From Pseudarthrobacter enclensis (GTDB lineage Bacteria > Actinomycetota > Actinomycetes > Actinomycetales > Micrococcaceae): a DNA stretch of 64,000 bases. Shown piece by piece: positions 40,878 to 49,947 of the stretch (the stretch's first letter is position 1; each line of letters begins with the position of its first letter). The stretch lies in the NCBI RefSeq assembly GCF_001457025.1, contig NZ_KQ758606.1, forward strand, positions 1 through 64,000. Reading direction: 5' to 3'. The position numbers and the translations under genes are program-made. Under the pieces are notes generated by a model that made no database searches, was not told the origin of the DNA, and was given only the letters and a program-made list of their open reading frames with translations.

Positions 40878-42197
40878 CTACTTCAGGCCGAGCTGCTTGG
40901 TGGGAATCCTGTAGGACTCCTTCGCCGTCAGTGCCGAGATGGCGGCGATGGCGGCGATCACGGCAGTGAAGATGCTGATCTGGACCCAGCCGCCGGGCTT
41001 GATGCCACCCATGGCCGCCACGATGGCGGGGGCGAAGCCTGCCATCAGGAAGCCCAGCTGGGTGCCGATCGCCAGGCCGGAGAAGCGGACCTTGGTGCTG
41101 AACATTTCGGCGTAGAAGGACGGCCAGACGGCGTTGGCCGCGGCGTAGCCAAAGGAGAACATGCCGATCGCGGCCAGGAACATCAGGGGCACGCTGCCGG
41201 ATTCCAGGCTCAGGAGGAACAGCGGCGTGAGCACCGCGCTGGCCACGGCGCCGTAGACGTACACGGGCTTGCGGCCAATCCGGTCCGCCAGCATGCCGAA
41301 CAGCGGCTGCGTGCCCAGGGCCACCAGGTTGGCTCCCACCACGAGCCAGAGGGTGGTGGTCCCGTCAACACCGGCAACGGTCTTGGCGTAGCTGATGGCC
41401 AGCGTTCCGAACACGGTGGACACTGCGGCGATGAACGCGCAGCAGATGACGCGGAGGACGTCGCGCCAGTGGCCCTTGAGCAGGTCCGCGACGGGAAGCT
41501 TGGAGATCTGGGCGGACTTCTGGGCCTCTTCGAAGGCGGGCGGCTCGTGCAGGGTGCGGCGGATGAAGAACGCGACAACCACCACCACGGCGCTCAGCCA
41601 GAACGGAATGCGCCAGCCGATGCCGAACTTGATCTCATCCGGGAGGGCAAGGACGGGGATGAAGACCAGGGCCGCGAGGATCTGGCCGCCCTGGGTCCCG
41701 GTGAGGGTCCAGGAGGTGAAGAAGGAGCGGCGGTTGTCCGGGGCGTGCTCCAGGGTCATCGAGGAGGCACCGGCCTGTTCGCCGGCGGCCGAGAGGCCCT
41801 GGCAGAGCCGGGCCAGCACCAGCAGTGCCGGTGCCCACCAGCCCACGGTGTTGAAGTCCGGGAGGCAGCCGATGAGGAAGGTGGAGGCGCCCATCAGGAC
41901 CAGGGTGAACATGAGCACCTTCCGGCGGCCCACCCGGTCGCCGAAGTGGCCCAGGATGATGGCGCCCACGGGCCGCGCCACGTAGGCGAAGCCGAAGGTG
42001 GCAAAGGACATGATGGCCGCGTTGGCGTCGGCGTTGGGGAAGAAGACCGTGGGGAAGATCAGGGCAGCCGCGGAACCGAAGATGAAGAAGTCGTAATACT
42101 CGACGGCGCTGCCCAGGAAGCTGGCGAGTGCCGCCTTCTTGGGTGTTCCGGCGTGCGTGGCAGTCCCCGCTCCGGCGGAAGGAAGTGTCTGGCTCAT
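40878..42197 (-). CDS. MHS-family major facilitator, probable shikimate/quinate importer
   Basis: A 439-residue, twelve-helix symporter of the metabolite:H+ symporter group: FLGSAVEYYDFFIFGSAAALIFPTVFFP, GHFGDRVGRRKVLM, LARLCQGLSAAGEQAGASS and the mid-loop GWRIPFWLSAV (in parts) are characteristic, as in ShiA and PcaT-like transporters. The ATG at 42197 has AAAGGAACTCC upstream. It is divergent from an IclR regulator and the shikimate/protocatechuate operon, which suggests shikimate, quinate or an aromatic acid as substrate. Confidence 0.88.
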   Translation of the reverse strand: MSQTLPSAGAGTATHAGTPKKAALASFLGSAVEYYDFFIFGSAAALIFPTVFFPNADANAAIMSFATFGFAYVARPVGAIILGHFGDRVGRRKVLMFTLVLMGASTFLIGCLPDFNTVGWWAPALLVLARLCQGLSAAGEQAGASSMTLEHAPDNRRSFFTSWTLTGTQGGQILAALVFIPVLALPDEIKFGIGWRIPFWLSAVVVVVAFFIRRTLHEPPAFEEAQKSAQISKLPVADLLKGHWRDVLRVICCAFIAAVSTVFGTLAISYAKTVAGVDGTTTLWLVVGANLVALGTQPLFGMLADRIGRKPVYVYGAVASAVLTPLFLLSLESGSVPLMFLAAIGMFSFGYAAANAVWPSFYAEMFSTKVRFSGLAIGTQLGFLMAGFAPAIVAAMGGIKPGGWVQISIFTAVIAAIAAISALTAKESYRIPTKQLGLK

Positions 42198-42318
42198 GGA
42201 GTTCCTTTGTGTGACGACATTGTCGCGATGGTTCAGGAGTCGCAGCCGCCGCGGCCTGGGTGCGGGCGGGGCGCGATGCGGCTGGAGTCCGTTGAAGACC
42301 CGAGCGAGTAGCCACATG

Positions 42319-42328
42319 GTGAGAGCTA
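42319..42328 (+). promoter_or_regulatory. Left arm of a long inverted repeat (IclR operator candidate)
   Basis: GTGAGAGCTA, exactly reverse-complementary to TAGCTCTCAC at 42397-42406. A third GTGAGAG is at 42354-42360. All lie in the gap between the MHS transporter and iclR starts. Confidence 0.45.
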
Positions 42329-42396
42329 CTTGTGCGATACAGCAATGATGTCTGTGAGAGGCGTCACCTGTCAAGAAAATAATCATCATCTAGAAA

Positions 42397-42406
42397 TAGC
42401 TCTCAC
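42397..42406 (+). promoter_or_regulatory. Right arm of the long inverted repeat
   Basis: TAGCTCTCAC, 20 bases upstream of the IclR gene start and 78 bases from its partner arm. Confidence 0.45.
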
Positions 42407-42425
42407 ATTGTGGCAATATCGAGGC

Positions 42426-43289
42426 ATGAGTGTGAATCAAGCCACAATGACCGACGGTGTTCAGGATGGCCCGGCGGACTCAGGGGGCGCGCCCCCTTCC
42501 GGTCCGGGGGGCGCGGCGCCCTCGAAGAAAGGCGCAGAACGCACCGACATGGTGGGCAAGGCGCTGGGCCTGCTGGTGCTGCTGGGGGAGGAGCCCCGCG
42601 GTGCCAGCGCCGCTGAGATTTCCCGCAGGGCAGATCTTCCCTTCAGCACCACCTACCGGCTCCTCGGCTCCCTGGCCCGCGACGGCTTCGTTGACTACGA
42701 GCCGGACGGGCGGCGCTACCACCTGGGCCTGCGCATCTTCCAGCTGGGCCAGCGCGTCTCCAACCATCACGGTTTCGCCGGCGCGGCCATGCCCGTCCTG
42801 CGCCGCGTCACGGAGCAGACCGGCGAGGCCACCATCCTCAGCGTCCGGGACGGCCACCACCACCTGACGGTGAACAAGGTGGATGGCCCGCAGATGTTCC
42901 GGGTGACCAGCGACCCCGGCCACCTGGGCTCCCTGTCCGCCACCGCCGTCGGCAAGGCGCTGGTTGCCTTTGCCGAGGATGCCGAACGGGAAAAGCTCCT
43001 GGCGGAACTGCCGCTGGAGGGGCTCACCGAAAAATCCATCACCGACCGGGATGCGTTCCGCGCTGAGATCGAGCAGGTCCGCCGCCAGGGTTTTGCCGTG
43101 ATGGATGAAGAGAACGAGATCGGCATGCGGGCCGTGGCCGTCCCGCTGCTCAACAGCCAGGGGCATGCGTTCGCGTCCCTGGCCACCGCCGTCCCGGTGT
43201 TCCGCATGGACCTGGAGGCGCTGAAGGCCCACGTGCCGCTGCTCCAGGACGCCGCGGCCGAGCTTGCTGCCCGCCTTCCGCAACGGTAG
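42426..43289 (+). CDS. IclR-family regulator of the shikimate/pca cluster
   Basis: A 287-residue regulator. After a disordered Gly/Pro-rich start, the winged helix (MVGKALGLLVLLGEEPRGASAAEISRRADLPFSTTYRLLGSL, in parts) spans about 38-95 and the effector domain 110-280 (SATAVGKALVAF, MDEENEIGMRAVAVPLLN). IclR proteins respond to carboxylates or aromatics. The ATG at 42426 follows an AT-rich promoter region shared with the divergent transporter. Likely effectors are shikimate-pathway compounds. Confidence 0.87.
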   Translation: MSVNQATMTDGVQDGPADSGGAPPSGPGGAAPSKKGAERTDMVGKALGLLVLLGEEPRGASAAEISRRADLPFSTTYRLLGSLARDGFVDYEPDGRRYHLGLRIFQLGQRVSNHHGFAGAAMPVLRRVTEQTGEATILSVRDGHHHLTVNKVDGPQMFRVTSDPGHLGSLSATAVGKALVAFAEDAEREKLLAELPLEGLTEKSITDRDAFRAEIEQVRRQGFAVMDEENEIGMRAVAVPLLNSQGHAFASLATAVPVFRMDLEALKAHVPLLQDAAAELAARLPQR

Positions 43290-43300
43290 CCACTTCTCAG

Positions 43301-43317
43301 TGTTCGCTAGTCGAACA
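43301..43317 (+). promoter_or_regulatory. Palindromic operator upstream of the catabolic operon
   Basis: Perfect arms TGTTCG-CTAGT-CGAACA, 91 bases before the dehydrogenase start. The layout GTTCG-N5-CGAAC resembles the PcaR/PcaU-type IclR site (GTTCGATAATCGCAC). Confidence 0.6.
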
Positions 43318-43408
43318 GTAGTGCGCAGAATGAACAATTGCTGTACTGTAATCCCTGTCACCGGACTGCCGCAGGCGGCACGGTGCCGTTACCAAAGGAG
43401 CTGCACGG

Positions 43409-44290
43409 ATGAGCCAACGAACTGAGTCCTACCTGGTGGGACTGGTCGGAGATGGCGTGACGCCATCGCTCACCCCGCCCATGCACGAACGGGAGGGGGA
43501 CGTGCAGGGGCTGCGCTACCTCTACCGCCCCATCGACCTCCTCGAACTGGGCCTGGCAGGGGACTCCGTGGGTGAAATCCTCCGCAGCGCCCGCGCTCTG
43601 GGCTTCAACGGCCTGAACATCACCCATCCCTGCAAGCAGCTGGTCCTGCAGCACCTGGATGAGGTCACCCCGGATGCGCGCCGCCTCGGCGCCGTCAACA
43701 CGGTGGTCATCCGGGACGGCCGCTTCATCGGCCACAACACCGATTTCTCCGGCTTCGCCGCTGCCCTGGCCTCCGGCCTTCCCGGCGCGCGGCTGGACCG
43801 GGTGGTGCAGCTCGGTGCCGGGGGTGCCGGATCCGCCGTCGCCTACGCCCTGCTCAGCGCCGGTGTGAAGGAACTGGACCTGGTGGACATGGACCCCGAA
43901 CGCGCTGCCGCGCGCGCCTCGGAGCTGGCCGGCTTCTTCCCGGACAGCATTGTCACGGCACGGACGACGGCGGAACTGCCGCAGCTCATGCGGCTGGCCG
44001 ACGGCCTGGTGCACTGCACCCCCGTGGGCATGGCCGCCCATCCCGGCGTGCCCCTGGACCTGGACCTGTTGGAGTCCCGGCACTGGGTGGCGGACATCGT
44101 GTACCGGCCCATCGACACGGAGCTGGTCCGCGGCGCCCGCGCCAAGGGCTGCGACGTCCTGGACGGCGGCCGGATGGCGGTGGGCCAGGCCGCCGACGCG
44201 TTCCGGATCTTCACCGGCCTCGACGCCGACCCGGACCGGATGCGCTCGCACTTCCTGGAGCTCGTGGCCGCCGAGGGGGTGGCCGCCTGA
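43409..44290 (+). CDS. Shikimate/quinate 5-dehydrogenase
   Basis: A 293-residue NAD(P)-dependent dehydrogenase. The substrate domain has LTPPMHEREGD (close to the QsuD-type quinate/shikimate dehydrogenase rather than the biosynthetic AroE SxSP motif), catalytic Lys76 in NITHPCKQ and Asp in GHNTDFSGF. The Rossmann loop is QLGAGGAGSAVAYAL. It should oxidise shikimate to 3-dehydroshikimate (or quinate to 3-dehydroquinate). First gene of the catabolic operon; AAAGGAG upstream. The stop TGATG overlaps the next start by one base. Confidence 0.9.
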   Translation: MSQRTESYLVGLVGDGVTPSLTPPMHEREGDVQGLRYLYRPIDLLELGLAGDSVGEILRSARALGFNGLNITHPCKQLVLQHLDEVTPDARRLGAVNTVVIRDGRFIGHNTDFSGFAAALASGLPGARLDRVVQLGAGGAGSAVAYALLSAGVKELDLVDMDPERAAARASELAGFFPDSIVTARTTAELPQLMRLADGLVHCTPVGMAAHPGVPLDLDLLESRHWVADIVYRPIDTELVRGARAKGCDVLDGGRMAVGQAADAFRIFTGLDADPDRMRSHFLELVAAEGVAA

Positions 44291-46155
44291 TGCGCACCGG
44301 AATCGCCACCGTCTGCCTCTCCGGCACATTAAAGGAAAAGATGCAGGCCTGCGCCATCGCGGGATTCGACGGCATCGAGATCTTCGAGCAGGACCTTGTC
44401 ACCTCGCCGCTCAGCCCGGAGCAGGTGCGCGGCATGGCGGCAGACCTGGGCCTGGACCTGGACCTTTACCAGCCGTTCCGCGACTTCGACGGCGTCACCC
44501 CGGACCTGCTCAAGGCCAACCTCCGCCGGGCCGAGGCGAAGTTCGCGCTCATGTCCCGCCTGGGCATGGATACCATCCTGGTCTGCTCCAACGTCGCCAC
44601 CGCCACCATCGACGACGACGGCCTCCGCGCCGAACAGCTGGCCCAGCTCGCAGGACTGGCCGGGGACCACGGCATCAACGTGGCGTACGAGGCACTGGCC
44701 TGGGGCAAGTACGTCAACGACTACGAGCACGCCTACCGCCTGGTGGAGATGGTGGACCACCCCAACCTGGGCACCTGCCTGGACTCCTTCCACATCCTGT
44801 CCCGCGACTGGGAAACATCCCACATCGAGGCGTTCAACCCGGAAAAGATCTTCTTCGTCCAGGTGGCCGACGCCCCCAAACTCAGCATGGACGTGCTGTC
44901 CTGGAGCCGCCACTACCGGGTCTTCCCCGGCGAGGGGCAGTTCGACCTCGCCAAATTCATGGGCCACGTGGTCCGCGCCGGCTACACCGGGCCCGTGTCG
45001 CTGGAGGTCTTCAACGACGTCTTCCGGCAGTCCGACGTGGAGCGCACCGCCGTCGACGCCATGCGCTCGCTGATCTGGCTGGAGGAGCAGAGCGCCCAGT
45101 GGCTGGCCGGGAACGCTCCGGAAGGCACCCCGGCCGCAGGCGGCGCACACCGCCGTCGTTATCCCATGGAGCTGGCCACGCTGCCCAAGGTGAACGAGCC
45201 CGCCGGGTTCAACTTCGCCGAGGTCAAGGCGGACGACACCGCTCAGCTGGAGAAGCTCCTCGGCCAGCTCGGCTTCGAATTCGAAGGCCGCCACCGCACA
45301 AAGGACGTCCAGCTGTGGACCATGGGCCAGGCCCGGGTGATCATCAACGAGCAGGCGGCCTCGCACACCGAACCGTCCATCGCCGCCCTGGGGTTCGACG
45401 TCGATTCCCCCGTGATTGCCTCCGCCCGGGCCCAGCAGCTCAAGGCCCCCGTGGTGGCCCGCAAAGTCCAGGCCGACGAGGAGGTCTTCCAGGGCATCTC
45501 CGCGCCGGACTCCACCGAGATCTTCCTCTGCCAGGGCAGCCCGGACGGAACCGCCGCGTGGACACACGAATTCGGGGAAGGCCTGGAGCATCACGGCGCC
45601 GGAACCAGCGCCGTGATCGACCACGTGAACCTGGCCCAGCCGTGGCAGCACTTCGACGAAGCGGTCCTCTTCTACACCAGTGCCCTGGCACTGGAACCGC
45701 AGCCCTTCGCCGAGGTCCCCAGCCCCAGCGGCCTGGTGCGCTCGCAGGTCATGGAAACCACCGACGGCGCCGTGCGGCTGGTGCTCAACCTCGCGCCCGT
45801 GCAGCAAGCCTCCGGGCACAAGACCTACCAGGAACACATCGCCTTCGCCGTGGATGACCTGGTGGCCACCGCCCGCGCCGCCCGGGACCGCGGCCTGGAC
45901 TTCCTGCAGATTCCGGCCAACTACTACGAGGACCTGGACGCCCGGTTCGACCTCGAGCCCGGCTTCCTGGCCACGCTCAAGGAGCTGAACCTGCTCTATG
46001 ACCGGGATGCCGACGGCGAATTCCTGCACTTCTACACGGCCACCGTGGGCAGCGTGTTCTTCGAAATGGTGGAACGCCGCGGCGGCTACAACGGCTACGG
46101 CGCACCCAACGCCCCGGTCCGCCACGCCGTCCAGTACGACTCACTGCACCCCTGA
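44290..46155 (+). CDS. quiC: Bifunctional 3-dehydroshikimate dehydratase (QuiC1/QsuB type)
   Basis: A 621-residue fusion. Residues 1 to about 285 are an AP-endonuclease-like TIM barrel (ATVCLSGTLKEKMQACAIAGFDGIEIFEQDL ... HPNLGTCLDSFHIL ... FFVQVADAP, in parts) that converts 3-dehydroshikimate to protocatechuate. Residues about 295-621 form a 4-hydroxyphenylpyruvate-dioxygenase-like VOC domain (FNFAEVKADDTAQLEKLLGQLGFEFEGRHRTKDVQLW ... HIAFAVDDLVATARAARDRGLDFL). The same fusion is known from Pseudomonas QuiC1 and Corynebacterium QsuB. It joins the shikimate genes to the pca genes. Confidence 0.92.
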   Translation: MRTGIATVCLSGTLKEKMQACAIAGFDGIEIFEQDLVTSPLSPEQVRGMAADLGLDLDLYQPFRDFDGVTPDLLKANLRRAEAKFALMSRLGMDTILVCSNVATATIDDDGLRAEQLAQLAGLAGDHGINVAYEALAWGKYVNDYEHAYRLVEMVDHPNLGTCLDSFHILSRDWETSHIEAFNPEKIFFVQVADAPKLSMDVLSWSRHYRVFPGEGQFDLAKFMGHVVRAGYTGPVSLEVFNDVFRQSDVERTAVDAMRSLIWLEEQSAQWLAGNAPEGTPAAGGAHRRRYPMELATLPKVNEPAGFNFAEVKADDTAQLEKLLGQLGFEFEGRHRTKDVQLWTMGQARVIINEQAASHTEPSIAALGFDVDSPVIASARAQQLKAPVVARKVQADEEVFQGISAPDSTEIFLCQGSPDGTAAWTHEFGEGLEHHGAGTSAVIDHVNLAQPWQHFDEAVLFYTSALALEPQPFAEVPSPSGLVRSQVMETTDGAVRLVLNLAPVQQASGHKTYQEHIAFAVDDLVATARAARDRGLDFLQIPANYYEDLDARFDLEPGFLATLKELNLLYDRDADGEFLHFYTATVGSVFFEMVERRGGYNGYGAPNAPVRHAVQYDSLHP

Positions 46156-46208
46156 CACAACCCACGCACCAGCCACCACCAGGCAAAACCACCAGAAAGG
46201 AGCCGGAC

Positions 46209-47084
46209 GTGCCGGAAGAGACCAACGCCCAGCTTGAATCGGACGAGCTTGTCCCGCCCGCCGAGCCGAAGGCGGCCCACCTGCCGCTGGACAAGGCCAT
46301 CGAAACGCAGGCCGATCTCAGCGCGGAGATCAATGCCATCGGCGACGCCTACCAGCGCGCGCTCAAGGACGGCGCGCAGCCGGAAATCCAGCCCCGCCTG
46401 GACTACCCGCCGTACCGCAGCAGCATCCTGCGCCACCCCACCAAGAGCCTGCACCACACGGACCCGGAAACCATCGAACTGTACTCCCCGGCGTTCGGGC
46501 ACCAGGACGTGCACGCGCTGGAATCCGACCTGACCATCCAGCACAATGGTGAACCCCAGGGCGAGCGGATCATCGTCGCCGGCCGCGTCCTGGACGGCGA
46601 CGGCCGCCCGGTGGCCGGTCAGCTCGTGGAAATCTGGCAGGCGAATGCTTCCGGCCGCTACATCCACAAGCGGGACCAGCACCCGGCGCCCATCGATCCC
46701 AACTTCACGGGCATCGGCCGCTGCATCACCGGCCCCGACGGGTCCTACCGGTTCACCACCATCAAGCCCGGAGCCTACCCCTGGAAGAACCACCTGAATG
46801 CCTGGCGTCCCGCGCACATCCACTTCTCCCTCTTCGGCTCCGAGTTCACCCAGCGCATCATCACCCAGATGTACTTCCCCGGCGACCGGCTCTTCCCGCT
46901 CGACCCGATTTACCAGACCATCGTGGACCAGGACGCCCGCGACCGGCTGGTGGCCAGCTATGACCACAGCCTCACCGAGCCCGAATGGGCCCTGGGCTAC
47001 AACTGGGACATCGTCCTGACAGGGCCCAAGCGGACCTGGACCGAAAACGAGGCATACGGCGACGCCGGGGATGACGAGGAGTAG
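46209..47084 (+). CDS. pcaH: Protocatechuate 3,4-dioxygenase beta subunit
   Basis: A 291-residue intradiol dioxygenase subunit carrying the Fe(III) site: Tyr in ASGRYIHKRDQHPAP, Tyr in KPGAYPWKNH, and two His in WRPAHIHFSLFG. It opens protocatechuate to 3-carboxy-cis,cis-muconate together with PcaG. An N-terminal extension of about 45 residues (Glu/Pro/Ala-rich) precedes the usual start. The GTG at 46209 has AAAGGAG upstream. Confidence 0.96.
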   Translation: MPEETNAQLESDELVPPAEPKAAHLPLDKAIETQADLSAEINAIGDAYQRALKDGAQPEIQPRLDYPPYRSSILRHPTKSLHHTDPETIELYSPAFGHQDVHALESDLTIQHNGEPQGERIIVAGRVLDGDGRPVAGQLVEIWQANASGRYIHKRDQHPAPIDPNFTGIGRCITGPDGSYRFTTIKPGAYPWKNHLNAWRPAHIHFSLFGSEFTQRIITQMYFPGDRLFPLDPIYQTIVDQDARDRLVASYDHSLTEPEWALGYNWDIVLTGPKRTWTENEAYGDAGDDEE

Positions 47085-47088
47085 GAAA

Positions 47089-47661
47089 ATGAGCACCCAA
47101 CTGGTACCCACCCCCGCCCAGACGGTCGGCCCGTTCTACGGCTACGCCCTGCCGTTCGAGAAAGACAACGAGCTCCTCGCTCCCGGTTCACCGGGATCCA
47201 TCCGCCTGCAGGGCACCGTTTACGACGGCGCCGGCCAGGCCATCCCGGACGCGATCCTGGAAATCTGGCAGCCCGACGCCGAGGGCAACATCGTCCAGCG
47301 CACCGGTTCCCTGGTCCGCGACGGCTACACCTTCACCGGCTGGGGCCGCGGCGCCGTGGGCAACTCCGGCGTCTACACCTTCACCACCGTCAACCCGGGG
47401 CCCACCAAGCCCGTTCCCGGAAAAGCAGCGGCCGCACCCTTCATTTCGGTGGCCATTTTCGCCCGCGGCCTGACCAACCGGCTGTTCACCCGCATCTACC
47501 TGCCGGAGGACACCGAAGCCCTGGCCAACGACCCCCTGCTCAGCTCGCTGGATCCTGAGCGCCGCAGCACCCTCATTGCCCGGCGCGACGCCGACGGAGG
47601 CCTGACCTTCGACATCCGCCTCCAGGGTGAGGGTGAGACCGTGTTCCTGGACTTCCAGTGA
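47089..47661 (+). CDS. pcaG: Protocatechuate 3,4-dioxygenase alpha subunit
   Basis: A 190-residue partner of PcaH: TPAQTVGPFYGYALPFEKD, DAILEIWQPDAEGN and AIFARGLTNRLFTRIYLPED are typical. It lacks the iron ligands, as expected for the alpha subunit. ATG 47089 lies 5 bases after the pcaH stop with GAGGAG within the end of pcaH; the stop overlaps pcaB by 4 bases. Confidence 0.95.
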   Translation: MSTQLVPTPAQTVGPFYGYALPFEKDNELLAPGSPGSIRLQGTVYDGAGQAIPDAILEIWQPDAEGNIVQRTGSLVRDGYTFTGWGRGAVGNSGVYTFTTVNPGPTKPVPGKAAAAPFISVAIFARGLTNRLFTRIYLPEDTEALANDPLLSSLDPERRSTLIARRDADGGLTFDIRLQGEGETVFLDFQ

Positions 47662-49136
47662 CGCACGCCGCCGCCATGGGAGACCTGCGCGCCTTCGCGG
47701 AAGAAGCCGACGCCGGCCTGCTCAGTCCCGTCTCGGCGTCGCCCCTGGTGGCGGCGCTGACGGGGGACCGGGCAGTGCTGGCGGCGATCCTCGCCGTGGA
47801 AGCGGGCTGGGCTGCCGTGCTGGAGCACGCAGGCCTGGCACCCGCCGGGTCCGCCGCCGTCGTCGCCTCCGCAGCTGACGCGGGCCGCTACGACGTTGCG
47901 GACATCGCCCGGCGCTCCCAAGGCGGCGGCAACCCCGTCATCCCCCTGCTGGGCGACCTGCGCAGGAACGTCGCCGCCCTGGACACCGCCGGTGTGGGGG
48001 CAGGGAAGGCGGTGCACGCCTCCCTCACCAGCCAGGACGTCCTGGATACCGCCCTGATGCTGGTGGCCCGCAACACGGTCAGCGCGGTGCTGGCGGACCT
48101 GAAGGCCATCACGGCGGCGCTGGCCGCCCTGGCGGAGCAGCACGCGGACACGCTGTGCGTGGGCAGGAGCCTGACGCAGCATTCGCTGCCCTTCACCTTT
48201 GGGCTGCGGTCGGCGCAGTGGTTCCACGGGGCTGCCGCCGCCGGAAGGCAACTCGAGGCCCTGGCGCTGCCGGTCCAGTTCGGCGGTGCCGCCGGGACCC
48301 TGGCCGCCGGAAGCGTGCTGACCAGCGGTTCGGCCGCTACGCCGTTCACCCTTGCCGACGCCCTGGCGAAACAGCTGGGGCTGGCCCCGGCACCCGCGCC
48401 GTGGCACACCAACCGGATCGCCGTCACGTCACTCGGCAACGCCCTGGCAGCCGTGCTGGACGCCTTCGGCAAGATCGCCGCGGACGTGCTGTTCCTCAGC
48501 CGCCCCGAGGTGGCCGAGCTCGCCGAACCCCGGGCCGCGGGCAGGGGAGTGTCTTCCGCGATGCCGCAGAAGCAGAACCCGGTGCTGTCCGTGCTGGTCC
48601 GCAGCGCCGCGCTGCAGGCCCCGGGCCTCGCCGCGCAGCTTCACCTCGCAGCCGCCACCTTCAACGACGAGCGGCCGGACGGTGCCTGGCACGCCGAATG
48701 GCCGGCCCTCCGGCAGCTGCTGGCGCTCGCCCTCGGCGCCGCCGGGCACGTCAGGGAGCTGGCCTGCGGGTTGCGGGTCTTCCCGGACGCCATGCGCCGC
48801 AACCTGGACCTTGCCGGGCCGCTGCTGCTGGCCGAAGGCGTCAACGCCGCGGTGGCGCCTCTGCTGGGGGAGAAAGACGGCCGCACGGGCAAGGAGCAGC
48901 TGCAGGACGTGGTGGACCGGACGCTCCAGGTTCCTCCTCCGGAGCAGCCCAGCACCTACCGCAGGCTCCTCCGCGAGGCCGTTCCCGCCGCCGTCGCCAC
49001 CGATGAGCGGCTGAACGGGCTCCTGGACCCGGCCAACTACCTTGGCCAGGCTGGCGAGATCTCCCGCCGGATCCTCGCGGCCTACCCCGACTTTAATTCC
49101 CCGACCCCCGACCCGAAGGGAGCCTCCCGTGGCTAA
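47658..49136 (+). CDS. pcaB: 3-carboxy-cis,cis-muconate cycloisomerase
   Basis: A 492-residue member of the fumarase/aspartase superfamily with the signature RGVSSAMPQKQNPVLS and the SLTQHSLPFTFGL region. Converts 3-carboxymuconate to 4-carboxymuconolactone. It starts at GTG 47658 (GTGA overlap with pcaG); ATG 47676 is an alternative. The last 8 bases overlap pcaD. Confidence 0.93.
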   Translation: MTHAAAMGDLRAFAEEADAGLLSPVSASPLVAALTGDRAVLAAILAVEAGWAAVLEHAGLAPAGSAAVVASAADAGRYDVADIARRSQGGGNPVIPLLGDLRRNVAALDTAGVGAGKAVHASLTSQDVLDTALMLVARNTVSAVLADLKAITAALAALAEQHADTLCVGRSLTQHSLPFTFGLRSAQWFHGAAAAGRQLEALALPVQFGGAAGTLAAGSVLTSGSAATPFTLADALAKQLGLAPAPAPWHTNRIAVTSLGNALAAVLDAFGKIAADVLFLSRPEVAELAEPRAAGRGVSSAMPQKQNPVLSVLVRSAALQAPGLAAQLHLAAATFNDERPDGAWHAEWPALRQLLALALGAAGHVRELACGLRVFPDAMRRNLDLAGPLLLAEGVNAAVAPLLGEKDGRTGKEQLQDVVDRTLQVPPPEQPSTYRRLLREAVPAAVATDERLNGLLDPANYLGQAGEISRRILAAYPDFNSPTPDPKGASRG

Positions 49137-49947
49137 ACCGGCACTCAAAGCAGCACTGCTGTCCCCGCAGCGTCCCCTCGGCGGGCACCCCCTCCTGGTG
49201 GTGGGACCGTCCCTGGGCACCTCATCGATCCTGTGGAACCGGGCAGCGTCGGTGCTGGGCGCTGACTACGACGTCGTGGCCTGGGACCTCCCCGGCCACG
49301 GTGTTTCGCCTGCCGCCACCGAAGGCTTCGACGTGGCAGACCTCGCCGACGCCGTGGTGGACCTGATCGACTCCATCGCCCCGGGCAGCACTTTCCACTA
49401 CGCCGGCGTGTCGCTGGGCGGCGCCGTGGGCCTGCAGCTGGGCATCAAGCACGGAGAACGGCTCAAAAGCCTCTCCGTGCAGAACAGCGGCGCCAGGATC
49501 GGCACCCCGGAGGCCTGGCTGGAGCGTGCGGAGACCGTCCGCACCCAGGGCACACCGGTGATGATCCAGGGCTCGGCCGAACGCTGGTTCGCCCCCGGGT
49601 TCATGGACAGCCAGCCCGAACTGAGCAGCCGCCTGCTGCACGCCCTGCGGGACGCCGACCGCTTCAGCTACGCCTTCTGCTGCGAGGCCCTGGCGGCCTT
49701 CGACGTCCGTGCCCAGCTGGGCAGCATCAGTGTTCCCACGCAGGTGGTCGCCGGGGCGCTCGACGGTGTGGCCACGCCCGCCATGGCGGAGGAAGTGGCC
49801 GCCGGGATCCGGGACGGCGGAGGCACCGCCACCGCCGTCACCATCGAGGGCATCGCCCACCTGGCACCCGCCGAGGCGCCCGGCCACGTGGCGGACCTGA
49901 TGCGCAGCCTGGTCGGCTGGGCGGAGTCGCGGGAGGCGGCCCAGTGA
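49129..49947 (+). CDS. pcaD: 3-oxoadipate enol-lactonase
   Basis: A 272-residue alpha/beta hydrolase. Nucleophile Ser in GVSLGG, Asp in AGALDGVATP and His in GIAHLAPAE form the triad; GPSLGTSSILWN is the oxyanion-side motif. Hydrolyses the enol-lactone to 3-oxoadipate. The start is GTG 49129 with AAGGGAG upstream inside the end of pcaB. Here pcaD is separate from pcaC, unlike the fused PcaL of many actinobacteria. Confidence 0.93.
   Translation: MAKPALKAALLSPQRPLGGHPLLVVGPSLGTSSILWNRAASVLGADYDVVAWDLPGHGVSPAATEGFDVADLADAVVDLIDSIAPGSTFHYAGVSLGGAVGLQLGIKHGERLKSLSVQNSGARIGTPEAWLERAETVRTQGTPVMIQGSAERWFAPGFMDSQPELSSRLLHALRDADRFSYAFCCEALAAFDVRAQLGSISVPTQVVAGALDGVATPAMAEEVAAGIRDGGGTATAVTIEGIAHLAPAEAPGHVADLMRSLVGWAESREAAQ

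Noticed and set aside
44329..46125. 598-residue minus-strand frame over the dehydratase gene
   Set aside because: Antisense shadow; Val/Gly/His-rich, no domain.
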